The notes: generated by a model not told the origin, from the letters alone. Positions 11,881 to 24,560 are shown, counted from the stretch's first letter. The stretch: 64,000 nucleotides of DNA from Holothuria scabra (GCA_037179385.1 CM074181.1:52028297-52092296); one strand, 5' to 3'. Program-made: numbers and translations.

Positions 11881-11985
11881 AGAACTCAGACGGCAAGTAC
11901 GAGTTTTCGATCGAAACCAACCTTAATTTTGCCTTCAGATGAAACAGACATGGATCAGGATGATTACAAAACGAAAGAAGAGGAG
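11869..11985 (+). CDS. BRAF: RAF exon 1: start codon and N-terminal tail
   Basis: This exon encodes 39 residues beginning MMAAR and ending in an acidic KTKEEE stretch before a strong donor (gtaaga). It has no domain of its own; the N-terminal tail of RAF proteins is poorly conserved and disordered. Two adjacent ATGs occur at 11869 and 11872. The second has A at -3 and G at +4 and matches the common MAA start, so either could be used. The frame stays open upstream to an ATG at 11734, which would add 45 residues; I treat that stretch as 5' UTR because its translation does not resemble RAF. The phase-0 end joins exon 2 exactly, placing the acidic end just before the first BRS helix, as in human BRAF. 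The exon/intron 1 junction is well supported; the exact start is less so. Confidence 0.85.
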
Positions 11986-12989
11986 GTAAGAAGCAAGATG
12001 CATTTCAAATGTCGATGGAAAGGGCCTTGTTTAATCGTTATTGTAGCTCGAGAAAGGGAAGCAGGCGAGGCATTCTGTATTGCGATGTAAGGCTAAGGGC
12101 TGTGTGGTGGTGAACTCCCGTTGTTTTGTTACTGCTGGTTATATGATACATTATGAATGCCTGGTACATCAACCGAACGTTACACTTTACTACAGACGTA
12201 GCCTAGGCCTAGTAATTGATCTATGTTAACAAGACTAGCGGCGAATGTATGTGTTAAATGCAATCCACTCTCTTGTCATGCAAATATCAGCAAATTGTGA
12301 GTCAATGTGATTCATCAAGTATAGCCTTAGTCTAGGCCTAACGTTAGGCCTAGGCTAGCCTACCTCCTCAAGGGGTGGGATTGGCTGTCAAGTCCAAAGT
12401 TTTTTAAGTTGGCTTGGTCTGGGGAATCAAGTTGAGTCACAAAGTTAAAATGATGCTAGGCCTACTGTTACATGTAACATAGGCCTAGCCTAGGGCTATT
12501 AAGTAAAGTCCTCAGTAAAGGCAGACATGTAGTGGTTGGTACCCTGTAACTCCCTACACAATTTATAAATTAGGCCTGGGATATGATCCTTACTTTGCTT
12601 AGGTAGAGTAGACCTATTATCTTAGTTATTTGTTTGCAAAGGTACAGGTGCAAAAGCTAGCCTAGTACCATATTAAGCTTAATTTACTATAACAACTATT
12701 GAACTATCCCATTCCAAATCTTGTACAAACAGGGCTAGGCTAGGCCTAAACTAGAGTTATTGCAGACTCATAAGTCCTATGTGCTTGATCTTTATTAAAT
12801 GTTGTGAAAAAATTCCAAGTCCAACCATTGTCCCCTTAGATGCTGTATCTGCTATGCTGGCTCTACCTCCTCCATCATGAAGAAATAATGTATTGGTTGG
12901 GTGCAACAGTGTAGCTGGCTATGCCATGGTGTTATTTAGTGGCAGGGTATTATTTAATTGTACCCTGGGCAACATTCAAAATATGTTTA

Positions 12990-13294
12990 TTAAAGGCAGT
13001 CATTCGTCACCCCAAACTACAGTTTCAGTATGCGTACATCAAAACTCTCAATTGGTACAGCTCTTTGATTGGCATCAAATTCAAACAATGCATCATAGCT
13101 AAATTACACAGCATGGGCACTGAGAGTGTCTTGATTACACATTATGGACTTGTATGCCCACTGAGACAAGCCATGAAGCAATAAAGTAGGATTATGTCTG
13201 GAGAAAGATGAATTTTAGATAAATGTGGGAGGGGCTAGAAGTAAGTAGGTTGGGAGAATTGGAACTGTTTGGGATAATGAAAATATGCCTTTAA
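12990..13294 (+). mobile_element. TTAA-flanked MITE (family A)
   Basis: A 297-bp body (AGGCAGTCATTCGTCACC to ATATGCCT) between TTAA at 12990 and TTAA at 13291. It matches 7714-8017 in reverse complement along its full length. Short frames in it (12893-13102 and 12921-13184) are incidental. Confidence 0.88.
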
Positions 13295-13846
13295 AGGTGT
13301 ATTCCAGAGACAAAACCTCGCTGAATTAAAAATGTACAGAGGAAAATTCTATTTCAGGAAGTGAGAACTGCATCTCAGTAGAATAGCATTCAGAAGATAC
13401 TTATTTTCATTTGTTTTTTTCTTAACAGAAAGTGCATTGTAGGGTGATGTCAACATGTCAACATTGCACATTAATTTGATAAGCTGCTGGTGCATGTTTA
13501 GCAACATTTCTTGCTATATACACTACATATGGGATAGGCTTATGATGGATGTATGAACAGGAAAAGACAACATTCCAACAGTATCAAATTTCAAGGACAA
13601 ACTGGGAACTCAGTTGCAAAAAAAAGGGGGGGGGGAGGGTCTGAAACAATGTGCCCACATAACACAACATCTCTTTACCTTGTTGAAAAGGAAAGATACT
13701 TTTTGTATAAAAAATAAGCAATCTTAAAAATAAGATACCTTGAGTTAGGTAGAAGATATTGCTACAGGCCTTTGGAGGGCATGTGCTGGAATATTTTTGT
13801 CTTTTACACAACACCCTCGTTAAAAGCCACCAGAATATGCCTTTAA
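13291..13846 (+). mobile_element. TTAA-flanked MITE (family B), abutting family A
   Basis: It starts TTAAAGGTGTATTCCAG at 13291 and ends CTGGCATATTCC-like in reverse (AGAATATGCCTTTAA at 13832-13846). Terminal repeats of about 15 bp match with a few substitutions. It shares its left TTAA with the right end of the preceding MITE. Confidence 0.6.
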
Positions 13847-14698
13847 TACTAGAACACCACGAGCATAAATTGTGTAACATTAATTGATGTCAATAAGAAC
13901 ATTTGATCTTTGCTGCCCCATGTCCTTATGCAATAGGCATAAGTAAGTCCACAGTGCAAGTTGTCTTAGTTGATGTTGTTATACTCATTGGCTTGTCGTT
14001 GTATTGATAGTCACATGGTAAATTCTACGGTACAAGATGTTGCTGATTTTGTCCCAAAGTTTTGACCCTTTCCAGAAGATTTCAGAGATCAAAAAATATT
14101 TGGATGCCCTTGTAAGATATGAAAAATCTTGGTTAGGTTTTAACCCAGCAATTGAGGACCAAAATTGACAAAAATTTTGACACTTACAACAACCACCCAT
14201 CATCCTTCTGACTTGAACAGCAGCATAAGGACTGTTAGGCCTATAGTTTAAAGTAAATGTCCAATCTTTTACCTAGGATTAATAGGCCTGTTTGATTTTG
14301 TTAATTATGCAAAGCACTGAAAATAGTAAGTCAGGGACCAGTGAGTGCCCCCATGGTTAGCTTATGATTTGAGCATGGTTAGTCCCCAGAGTTGATGCAT
14401 GCAATTGTTTTGCTTTAATTTTGTTTGTTTCTAAATTCTCTTTTACTGGTCTTATTGTAATGTTATGCATTGATCAATCGCAGAATGCACCCTTTAACGT
14501 TGTAGCAGTTGTGAGTCAAATGTGTGCCATATTCATCCAGACTGTGATGCAAGGGTGTGTCAAAGGTTTCTAAATGTTGTGTCAAGCAACTGTCATATTC
14601 TACAATCTGAAAGTGTATAAAATGTTTGACCAGTTTGGTAATGGAGGAGGGTGCATCAATGCAGACATGGCCCTGGAGTCAGAGGGTGCGTGTCTTAA

Positions 14699-14898
14699 CA
14701 ATAGAGGCTTTTCACATGACGTCATAATACTCTCCGGCGGCCACGTTGAAGTACATGCAACTACGTAGTAAACCACACAAGGCGCTCTTGCTCGTTAAAA
14801 TGCACTCTGTGCAGTGCATTTGACACAAAGCCACGTGTATTTGGCATGAATGTCCTCCAGTATGGCGGTTCCGTGACGTAATTGCAAAGCCTCTATTG
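14699..14898. mobile_element. 200-bp foldback MITE with CRE in its end
   Basis: Terminal inverted repeats start CAATAGAGGCTTT and continue to TGACGT. The left end carries a full CRE palindrome (TGACGTCA at about 14718) and the right end a TGACGTAA half. A CACGTG E-box lies inside at about 14832. The target duplication is unresolved. Confidence 0.7.
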
Positions 14899-17800
14899 AT
14901 GAACTTCTGCATTATTCAGGTGGGAAAGTCTTAGGTACAAGCCTAGACTTATTGCAAAAATTCTCCATAGGCCTTATTTTGTAAAGGATCATGGGAAGAA
15001 CAACATTGATGGATCTCTGAGCTGTACCATTGTTACCAGCATCCTCTTCTATTTTGACCATCTACTTTTGTATACTGTTTGTATTCCATTCCAAAATTTA
15101 GCTGTTGCAGCCCTCTTGATTTGGCATATAAGTTCTACATCTAGTGTTTCAGTATGCCACACGTAGTCTTAAAACTTAAAAGCCAGGCTTGATTAGCTGT
15201 CATGAATGCTTATGAATGGAAAACTAGGTTTAGATTATAAAATATGTCAAAATTTTTTTTTACATATAATCAAATTACATCATTACAGAATTACCTGCCC
15301 TTCTTCATTCTCTGAACCTTTCTTTCATTCACTACCCCTAAATTATTCTGCTCCTTTGTGTGGTAGATGCACATATTTGTATTGATTGCAAGATGAATTC
15401 TTTCCCATGTTGATGATTTTCCACATCTCGTTTTGCTTAATGAACAACAACAAACACTAGATAAGGAGTTAACCACAGTTGGCTTTCATACCTCAGTGCA
15501 TTTACAGGACAAACACAGATCCTCACCTATGTGTGGACACCTTTCCTCATTGGAGAGGGTTCTTCAACCAGAAGCCATGACAATGGTAGTTATAAATGCT
15601 TCTTGCTACAGACGAGTTGGAAAGTATGCATGTCTTGAGGCTTGAGCCACAGTCAAAGGTTTGAACAGGGTTTTCCCCTGACAATCTTTGGGTGACCACC
15701 TCAAACATTTGGATATCATCACACAGTTACCACTACACTGCACTTGCTATTGAATAATAGAGAGGAGGTAACTCCTTTCCAATTGAGGTCAAATCTGGCA
15801 TTATTTATCCCCATGGACAACTAAAACCAACTCAAACCCTCTAAAACCCACAGGAAACCATAAGATTTAATGACATGCAACAGGAATGTGTTAATGCCCA
15901 CTAGATAAAAAGGTACTACTGTATAAAGGTTAGACACAGTTTAGAATACATAACAAGTTCAAGCTTGGTTTCAAATACAGTTCATGTGCATGGAGGAAGT
16001 CCTTCCATTTTGCAGCCTCTTACTACAGGTGGGAAATATCATGGGCATATGTTACAACCTACAGCCATAAGATGTGGTGGGGGGAGAGCAAAGGTTTGTC
16101 ATTTGAATAAACCCTGGACGGTTCTTACTCCAAACTGGGTAACCCCAGATGAGGAAATGGGCGTAAGGTCTCACACAACCTACATCTCAATCATTACAAT
16201 CATCAGCGGGAAAGTATATGATTACAGTTACTGTCTAGACTAGGGATGATATGATGTTACTGTAAATAAAGTGTTATGGTATATCAAGAACTGGAACCAC
16301 AGTTGGGATTGGTTTTACAACTTTTGCTGGGCGTTTCATTCTGCTCCTTTCCTAATATTAGGTTACATGATGTATCTATGGTACATATAGTACTTAGAAT
16401 GTCTGGTAAGCTGGATTGCTAGGCCTGTATATTTTAACAGATCTGCAAACAATGAAGTTATGCATGGTAGTGGAGGTAGTAGTTTACATTCTTTTGAAAA
16501 TGGGGTCGCAATCCCAATATCTGAAAAAGAATTTTGAATTTGGTCATTTTTTATTTTATTTCTTTTTTTGGGAGAAAATGTGGCATATTTTGGACCACAA
16601 ATTTAAACTGGAGCTGCAATGTTGCACCATACATGGAACCTTAAATTACTTTATTTGTATGGGTGACAGTGTGTTTATTTGAAATTCCATTTGGCATATT
16701 TTTTTTTCATTTTGGCAAATTTCTGGTAAATACTTGTTAATGGGTGGAAAAATTTGGCAAAAGTCTTCTTTAAAAAAGGATCCAAAAGATTGACTTAAAT
16801 ACAGGTGGTTTTTATTTAGTGTGAATTACAAGCAAAATGACAAGGATATGAAGTTATCAACAAGAAAGAAAAATCTAACTGGACAATCCAAAACCTTATT
16901 ATTGAAAACAGTTTAGGAGAGCACAAACACTTGAGGGGCTGCTCTATGGAAAAAAGACTGTTTCAAAAATACTGAAATTTCTGGTAGAAGTAATGTGTTG
17001 TAATAGTTGTGCAAGGAGGTGGCCAGTATCATAAGAATATTAAGTCAAACTCATTCCAGGAATATGACAAAGTTTAGCTTGGAGGAAGGCTCACGGTCAA
17101 TATTCCTGTAAGCTTCTGAAGAAGTGAGACACTGCACCTACCCCCAGAGAGGTGGACACTTAGAAGACTTGGGATCAGGAGAGATGGCGCATGGTTTTTC
17201 CACTCTGCTCAAAAGTATGATTCACTCGAGTACTGTAGTCCTACTTGTGAAGACACAAAGTAGACCTAATTGGGAAACTGACTTGCAGTACTTTAGTTTG
17301 ACTGCAGCCTGTGACAGCACATTGTAAGAGCATTGAGAAACTCTAGCCACAACAACTTTGAGACTGGAGATACTGTACATGCATGTGGCACAGTAAATTC
17401 TATCACTTTGTCCAATGTCGAAATTTCTTGACATTTCACAGCTCTTTAGCGTTAAGTACAGTATTATACAGTTATTATGATCTAGCATTAATGAAACTTT
17501 TCCAAGTACAGTACTTGGTTTGTGTTAAAATTTAACTATCATAAAGTGTTTTGTGTACAGGTAATATGTTATCAGAATATATCCAGTTCTTTCTGAAACT
17601 AAAAATGAAATTGTCTTGCTCCTTTCCTAGATCTGATTATAGCCATACTTGCTGTTCACTTTAAGTCGGAATATGAGGGTTTTAAGTAACTTAAGTCCAT
17701 TGTTGCCCTGGACGATTTTTGCAGCAATGAAAGCAATGTCGCTTTCCAAGGCTTTAAGAAGCAATAAAACCTCATTATCTCTTTAGAATTGTGTTGTTAT

Positions 17801-19879
17801 GTTGTATAGAATATTAGAGCATGTCTTGTCATCAGTGAAAAAAACAAGAAGTTTATAAGTTGCCAAAAAATTGATTTAGATAGAGTTTTGGGTCTTACAG
17901 TAACTTTTAACTAGAGCTGGTCTAGCAGTGTGCACAGCCTCCCAGTTGTGGGGCATTGAATTCAGAGGCATTGATATAATAAAAGTTTTCAACTTAATAA
18001 CCTTTACCCAGGAACAAAGCTTTAAAGCTGATGTAGTATCTGTTCTTTTCATCCAGTCTAGAATGAAAACATACATGAGAGACCAATGATGTAAATGGTC
18101 TGAGGGCTGTGAGGTTGGTCAAGTGTTCTCCTTCAATGGTTGTATAGCTTCTTTGGGAAACAGTTTCAAGTTTAGTTTTGCTGAACGGCTCTTTGTCAGA
18201 GAGTTGGGAAGACTTTAGAAGAAGTACCTTAGATAAGAACTGCAGTTGTCTGGATATTCTGTTTGCGAAGATACGTTTTTTTGTTTGTTTTGTTTTGTCT
18301 TTTGTTCTGTTTCTTTGTTTTGTTTCATCTGCCTAGTCAGCATAAAAAAAATCAATTATTTCATCAGTTTTCTTTGTATAAAGAAGTGCAAAACCTTTTT
18401 TGGAACAAAATTTTTTCTAGTTGATATTAATGTTTGAACCAACAAGTATTCTTTTTGAGTTCAGTTCTGTAACAAGCCTCACTTGAGCAAGATTTGTCTA
18501 CAGTACTTACTGTGTGTACTGTGAATAGTGAAATTTGGTGTGGGAGATGTGAACCAACTACATTTCAGGTCAACCTACAGTATGTGACAGAACATAAATG
18601 ACTGCAGTGAAATATTGGTTTGCTAGCAAAAATTGGAGTATGCCTTTATTAGCATCAACTTGGTCAAAACTACTGTACTGTTAACAGTTGAAAATGTTTG
18701 TCCCTCTGTTGACCTGATATATTCCGATCTTGTGGAATTTTCTCTTACCAATACTTTGGTCATTTTCAGGGCAACCAGACAAGCATGTTTTGTGAATTTC
18801 AGTAGACCAACAAAAATGTTAGTCATTTGCACAATAGGACTACTGCTAAATTTTTTCTCACCCTTCTTATGGTAAGCAAACGGAGCCATCCTTTACAACA
18901 AATAGTTTCCCACAGAAACTAATCTGTTGCTTTGGTCTTGTGTCACCTTGATCCTCCATTATGTTCCCATAGGTCTGTCTTTTGATCATCTTTGCACAGT
19001 GATCATTTGTGGAACAAGAGTGTTCCCACTAGCAAACTGATACCCTGCTCAGGACCAGATTCATATCTGAACTCCTGCTTATACTCAAGTGTGAACCCAC
19101 TCCTATAGTAGTTTGAGGCCTGCCAAGTGACATGTAAGGTTTCTACTGTTGTCTACTGCTTCATGTGTTAAGTAGGATCTGTGCGAAAAATTCTGGGAAG
19201 TCCACAGGTACTGGTAGCAACTCCCTCCTGAACCGAAATTTGCATGGTGGGTGCCATTGAGTCGCAGGATACATTAGTTTGTGATTTTCAAGCGAGCACC
19301 GTGTATATAGTTTCCCTCTCACAAAACCAAAATTAGAAATATGTTGAGTGTAGTGTGGTTGAAAAAGTGTGTTACCTTTTTTGCACTAGAGAATAAAAAT
19401 CAGTCCCTGGATCAAATTTTAGTTGAACCATGAATCACCATGCATTATTTCCTTGTTTAGGTTAGTGATGCTGCAGCTCAGTTTGTTTAAAAATAAATGT
19501 TTTTTAAAAGAAATAAAACAGACAGAGTGAGTAAGAATGACATCACAAAATAAAATTTAGGTGAATTGCTTTAAACATTCATCTTGCTTCCAACTGAAAT
19601 TTATAAGCTGTGGAAGTTTGAACAATGATTTTGTCACCTTAATTTATTCCAGTTGACTTTATGCTGAAAATTTAAGTCATGTTGTAGTAACTTTTCTTTT
19701 AAAAGCAGGATCTGCGGAAGCTGGTGGTGGTGGTGGGAGGGGGGGAGTTTAGTATGTGCAATAGCAGAAATATATTTGCCCTGTCAGTTGTTTCTTAATT
19801 CTTTGGCTCAGGTGAAATTGCTTTTAGGGTACAGAAATTATTGTTACATAAATCACTACTTTTATCTTAATTCTTTCAA

Positions 19880-19965
19880 AAATAAAAAAAAAAATAAAAA
19901 AATACATTATGTAAAAAAAGGAAACAAAAAAAGAAAAACAGGAAAAAAAAAGAAGCAAGAATACT
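19880..19965. repeat. A-rich low complexity
   Basis: An A/AAG-rich tract giving a lysine-rich spurious frame (19776-20078). Confidence 0.8.
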
Positions 19966-21774
19966 TGAATGCCTTCTCAAAGCATTTAATTCACATGGAA
20001 GAGATTTCCAAGGTTAAAAACTATCCTGGAGACCCCCAAATTTATACAGGAGTACTTGGCTCCTGCTATAGTTGCTGAGAATTATGACTGGACTTAAAGC
20101 TGATTTATTTTAGAATTATGTAACTCATCTTAAGTGTCATGGAGATTTTTTAGTTAACTGGTTGGTCTTTTCTTCCACCTTTTTGAAAAAAAAATGACAT
20201 TCATGAATCTACTCATGGCTGTTTCATTTTGTCGATTTTTTTTTTCATTTTCTCCTTTTTTGTCCCTTAAAATGTGGGGATTTACAACTTTTAAAACAGT
20301 AGATACTTCCAGTGCTCAGCCATAAATGTTTATACCAGAAGAAATGGTTAAATAGGACAGGGATGTACTGTAGGATTTATAGAGGCTGTGACTTCATGCA
20401 CAGAGAAAAGTAGCCTAAGTAAACACTGACTCTGTCTTAGAATTCTGTGGATCTGTATTATATTTCACAGGTTTGCCCTGAGACATACTTACTTTTGTCC
20501 TTCCAGAGCCCCTTTTTTGAAAGTTGGGGGAGGGAGGTGGACCCCCTTCAGTTATGCCCCCATGGCTGGAAAAATTGAAGGCAGTAAAATTTATTTCTTG
20601 GAAGTTTTTCAGAGTTCTCCCATAGAAAAGGAAAATTTCCTTTCAATTGTCAGAATTTCCTTCCAGATGGCCAAATTTTTTTCCAAACTTTTTCCTCCCA
20701 GGTGTGCCCCTGAGGACCATAAGCTCCCCCTCCCGCCCAAAATAACTCCCAACACCATTACCTGTCCATTTGCATCCTTGGATCCAATGCTTTTGAGTGA
20801 TGATCAACAGTTCTGATACTCACATAAATTTAGCTATTGAAAGTCTGCATTACAACTGTAGTCATATGTATTTCTGTATTGTACAAACTGTATGAAATCT
20901 TTAGCATGATACCATCTTATGCAACAGACTTCTCTTTGTGTTGAAGGTAGACTGCATTATGGGCATCTGTTGCAATATAATCAACTCATTCAGGACCTGG
21001 GAAACTTCCAGGGTTGTACAAATGATCATCACATGCAAGGAAAAAAGAAGGGAAGCACATGTGATGACTATTAGGCTATCAGGTTTGTTCAAAAAGTTCT
21101 TGAGAGGAAAGAAAAAAAAAATTAGACAGATCAAAAAGTGGTTCGATGATTTTTGTCCAGGACATTTCATTATAAAGTGACAAATGAATGCAGCTGATCA
21201 CTGTGGACTGCTTGCTTATGCTTTGCGTGTTTGTAAGAAAAGGGAAATTTCCCTAAAAAACAGAGCAAGAATCTGTATGCATTGAGTTACTGAAGACAAG
21301 CTAATGTAATTGAACAAAGGTACTTGGGAAAGAAAAGAAAATATTATAATAAAGAAAATTGAGGGCACATTTATTTAAATTGCTTTTCAGTTTGCAAAGA
21401 AATGTCTGCATGAACTCTTCAGCATTTCTTGGTGTCTGTAACTTTCATGGAGGCAAATTTACCTGTACCAGAAATTTGTGTAACCTAGAAAATTATGTGA
21501 GCAAAGATATGTAGTTTGTCGTAGAACATGGCATTTGGATGAAAAAAAAAGCAAAGATGCTTTCTTGAGCAAAAGTGTGTGTGCATAGAGGTTGTGCATG
21601 CGACATTATCTTTTTGCAAATCTTCACTTTAGCTGCATTATCAATGGATAGAAACCTTACCATAGCCATGCACAAACCACAGAGAAAGTTTTTTTTAATA
21701 TTTGGTACTTGATAAAAATGAGCTTTTTATTTATGCTGCCATTATAATTTGTGCATGAAGATGGAACCTCAGAC

Positions 21775-21996
21775 CTGCTGGCTGCAAGTTGAATGCTCTG
21801 ACTTACTCCTACCTGGGTCACACTGAAGACTTAAAAAAAAAAGAACCTACTGCAATTATGCTTAGCATCCAATGGGGTGGGGGGGGGGGCAGGGGGGATA
21901 CAGGCTAGTGAACCACAAGTGGAAGAAAAGTTGTGGTCGGCCCAACTTTTAATTCAATGACTCAGAAACAACTGATCTTTAAAACCTCATCCAACA
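21775..21996 (+). mobile_element. tRNA-derived SINE, degenerate copy
   Basis: It matches the SINE body after the A box: GGGTCACACTGAAGACTT, GAACCTACTGC, GTGAACCACAAGTGGAA, GGCTGTGG-like GTTGTGGTCGGCC, and CCTCATCCAAC at the end. It is diverged and interrupted by a G-rich run at about 21878. Confidence 0.55.
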
Positions 21997-22747
21997 CAAT
22001 GTACAACTCTCCATGAAGTTTTAGTGATGAAAGACCTTTATTTTGGTGGAATGAGTGAATTCAGAATTAAAAACAATTTTAGCATTTCATTTGCCTATTT
22101 AAGGATAATTTGCCATCCATCACTGGCATTGCAATGCTCACTCAGTCTTGCTCTGACATCATAATTATGTTGTCAGCACACAACCTCTATGCTGTAGCTT
22201 GGTTCCATGTACTTCTTTTAATACTGTGTGTATGAAGATAAACTGTATCTGAAAAGAGGTTTTTAACCTGGTGACTACATCCCAGTAGTGGAACACTTTG
22301 CAATTTCTGGTGGCACCGGCAGGGCAGGAATTTGTAATACTCACAAATCCACAGGACAGCACTCATGGCGCATGTGGGACTCGAAGAAAAGAAACAGTCC
22401 TTTAAGCCTAGTTTTGAAGTGTGCAAAGTCAGACTAGAATTGTTGCTCCTATGCTTAATTTGTCAATGCTGGGTGACACGATATCTTCATGAAAAGCCAG
22501 TTTGAATGACGGCCAAAAAAGGTTGAAGACCCTTGATACAATTCTTTGTGAACCCTTTAAATCAGGAAAATGAAAAGCAATCCAATTTTTGTCATTCCTA
22601 GTTAAAATAATCCTGAGAAAGAAAGTGGCCTTTGGGCATAACATATCTACATTATTTAATTCTCCAGCAGCATGGCATATTTTTCTTAATACCTCACTAA
22701 CAATGAAGAAGTACTTGAGCAAGAATCTGTCATCAATTTCCTTGCTA

Positions 22748-22823
22748 TAAAAATTATGTATTCACATCGCTGACATATACTTACCCCTTTCTACATCTTA
22801 ATTGCATATATTACCCCCCCAGG
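22748..22823. repeat. Interspersed repeat shared with 31658-31732
   Basis: Both places read ATTCACAT(c/a)GCTGACATA, then ACTTAC, then CTACATCTTAATTG and a TATATTAC-like end. The family is not identified. Confidence 0.65.
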
Positions 22824-22942
22824 ACTACTCCGATGGGGTCGGTGTTGCAGTTTCACAGATTTTGCAAAGGTTGCAACAAAGGTTTACTTTTCAGTATTGG
22901 ACTAAAAGTTGATTGCAATGTATCTGATTTCCATGCTCTTTA

Positions 22943-23011
22943 TGTATGCCCTTTTTGCAAACATTTAGCTTCTTTATGCAAGAAGCTAAATGTTTGCAAA
23001 AAGGGCATACA
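22943..23011. repeat. Perfect hairpin, 30-31-bp arms
   Basis: 22944-22973 and 22981-23010 are exact reverse complements (gtatgccctttttgcaaaca at the outer end); one more pair closes inward, leaving a 5-nt loop. No mismatch is present over 30 bp, so it is either recent or maintained. It lies inside intron 1 on the transcribed strand. Confidence 0.95.
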
Positions 23012-23049
23012 GCCCTGTTGAATTTGAGTGAGTACATCTGTATTTGAAG

Positions 23050-23203
23050 TTAGTTAGATAGATAGTTTTACGACCCAGTTTCCAACCTCATTGGTTCAAG
23101 TCGAGCCGGCCACGGCTTTTTCCCAGTAGCAGCTCACTGGCTTGTTTTCCCTTCTCCATTGCTTATGCGGAGCATCATGCACAACGGCATTAGGTTTCAT
23201 GTT
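23050..23203 (-). mobile_element. tRNA-derived SINE, minus copy, truncated
   Basis: On the minus strand it carries the SINE body: GCTCCGCATAAGCAATGGAG, ACAAGCCAGTGAGC, AAAAGCCGTGGCCGGC, GACTTGAACCAAT, and an ATCTAACTAA end. The tRNA-like head is missing. Confidence 0.75.
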
Positions 23204-23246
23204 TGGTTCCTTGCGGTAGCAAAGGAACCTATGTAGTCAGGTTGGC

Positions 23247-23256
23247 GTGTGTGTGT

Positions 23257-23293
<37 letters not shown>
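23247..23293. repeat. (TG)n microsatellite
   Basis: About 23 TG units with one A interruption, directly before the AGGTCA array. Confidence 0.95.
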
Positions 23294-23294
<1 letters not shown>

Positions 23295-23329
23295 CACTTG
23301 CTTCGGTACGCTCTAACTCAACAAGGGAA

Positions 23330-23700
23330 GGTTGGATGGAACTTGGATTTGGTACATAGATTCGTCATAGGGAGAAGGTGTGCCCTATCGTTTTTGGTGG
23401 AGGTCAAAGGTCATTTGGGGTCACCAGAGGTCAAAAACTAAAAACCTTCTCAACAGGATATTTCTAGTTAGGAAACTTGGATAGATGTCATACTTGGTGT
23501 GTGGATGTGTTATAGTGTAAAGATGAAATTGGATATGTTCCGTGAAGGTCAAGGGGTCATCTGAGGTCACCAGGGGTCAAACACTGAAAAACGTTTTAAC
23601 ACAGTATTTTAAGGTAGAAAGGACAGATTTCAAACCAATCTGTGTTTGGTTAAGGTCAAAGGTCATCAAGGTCACTGGAGGTCAACTGCTAGAAATGTTA
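23330..23700. repeat. Tandem repeat carrying AGGTCA half-site clusters
   Basis: Three diverged units hold half-site clusters at 23401-23433, 23546-23579 and 23653-23684. Each cluster has four AGGTCA or GGGTCA hexamers in direct orientation. Two contain AGGTCAAAGGTCA (23401-23413 and 23653-23665), a DR1 arrangement recognised by HNF4 and RXR-type nuclear receptors. It resembles transposon-associated repeats seen in marine invertebrate genomes. Confidence 0.8.
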
Positions 23701-24447
23701 TTTAGAAAATCTTGTAAGCTAGATAAAGATAGTTTCAATAGATTTTTTATCTCACCTGGTTTTGCATGCTTACGCACTCAAACACTTAATAGAAATTTGT
23801 CCTTTTTGTTCGTTCAGTAATGATTCCTTTGGGTTGTACACATATTTTGGATCATTCAAAGTTTTAGGAGGGCAATAACTGAAATCTGTAGATTTCACTG
23901 AGCACAGGTCACTCTGCATTAAACTGGTCTCTCTGCCAGTGGAAGCAATGCATGGATTCTACAATATGTCTCTTTAATACTGCTGTGCTCTGTGGGGTAA
24001 CCTTATCCTCATTCTATTATCACACTTCATTAATCACTTGCTTCTGCTTGACTGCTGGAATAAACCCTGTTTTCTGTGTAGAGGTAGCAAACAGGACAAG
24101 TGGTAGATTTTTTTAAAGTAACAGCAAGTTTTATTTGAGAGCAGGTAAAAATAACTTGTGAGAGAAATACAAGGGGTGTTTTTCATTCTCTGACCACATT
24201 GTGTATCATTTATTGATGATAATATCAAATTTGATTACAAGCATAAATACATATGGAAATGAGGTAGTGTTTTTGAAGGATCACCAAGCATTACAAAAGT
24301 TGAATGTTAGTAAGGCCACAGAAATTAAATCTTTGATTTCATGTAAAATTAGTACTAAAATACCCCTTGTGAAGATGTTACAAACATTGAGTATGAACTT
24401 TTGCTTAGCTCTATTTCACAGACTGGCTGTACAGTTCTCATAATATC

Positions 24448-24560
24448 TAGCAAGGAACCACAGTGCCCATTGGGCTCTTGTTAGAGTCTTTGGTATGACT
24501 CGACCTTGGAATAGAACCTGGGCCTTCCAAGTGAGAGGGATATGCTCTTACTGAGTGTGA
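24448..24560 (-). mobile_element. Divergent tRNA-derived SINE head, minus strand
   Basis: On the minus strand: GAGCATATCCCTCTCACTTG, then a B-box-like GGTTCTATTCC and GAGTCATACC. The layout is the same as the SINE head elsewhere but the sequence is diverged. Confidence 0.5.

Noticed and set aside
22943..23011. microRNA gene
   Set aside because: The stem is perfect with a 5-nt loop and no bulges, and no sign of a known microRNA was recognised; kept only as a hairpin.
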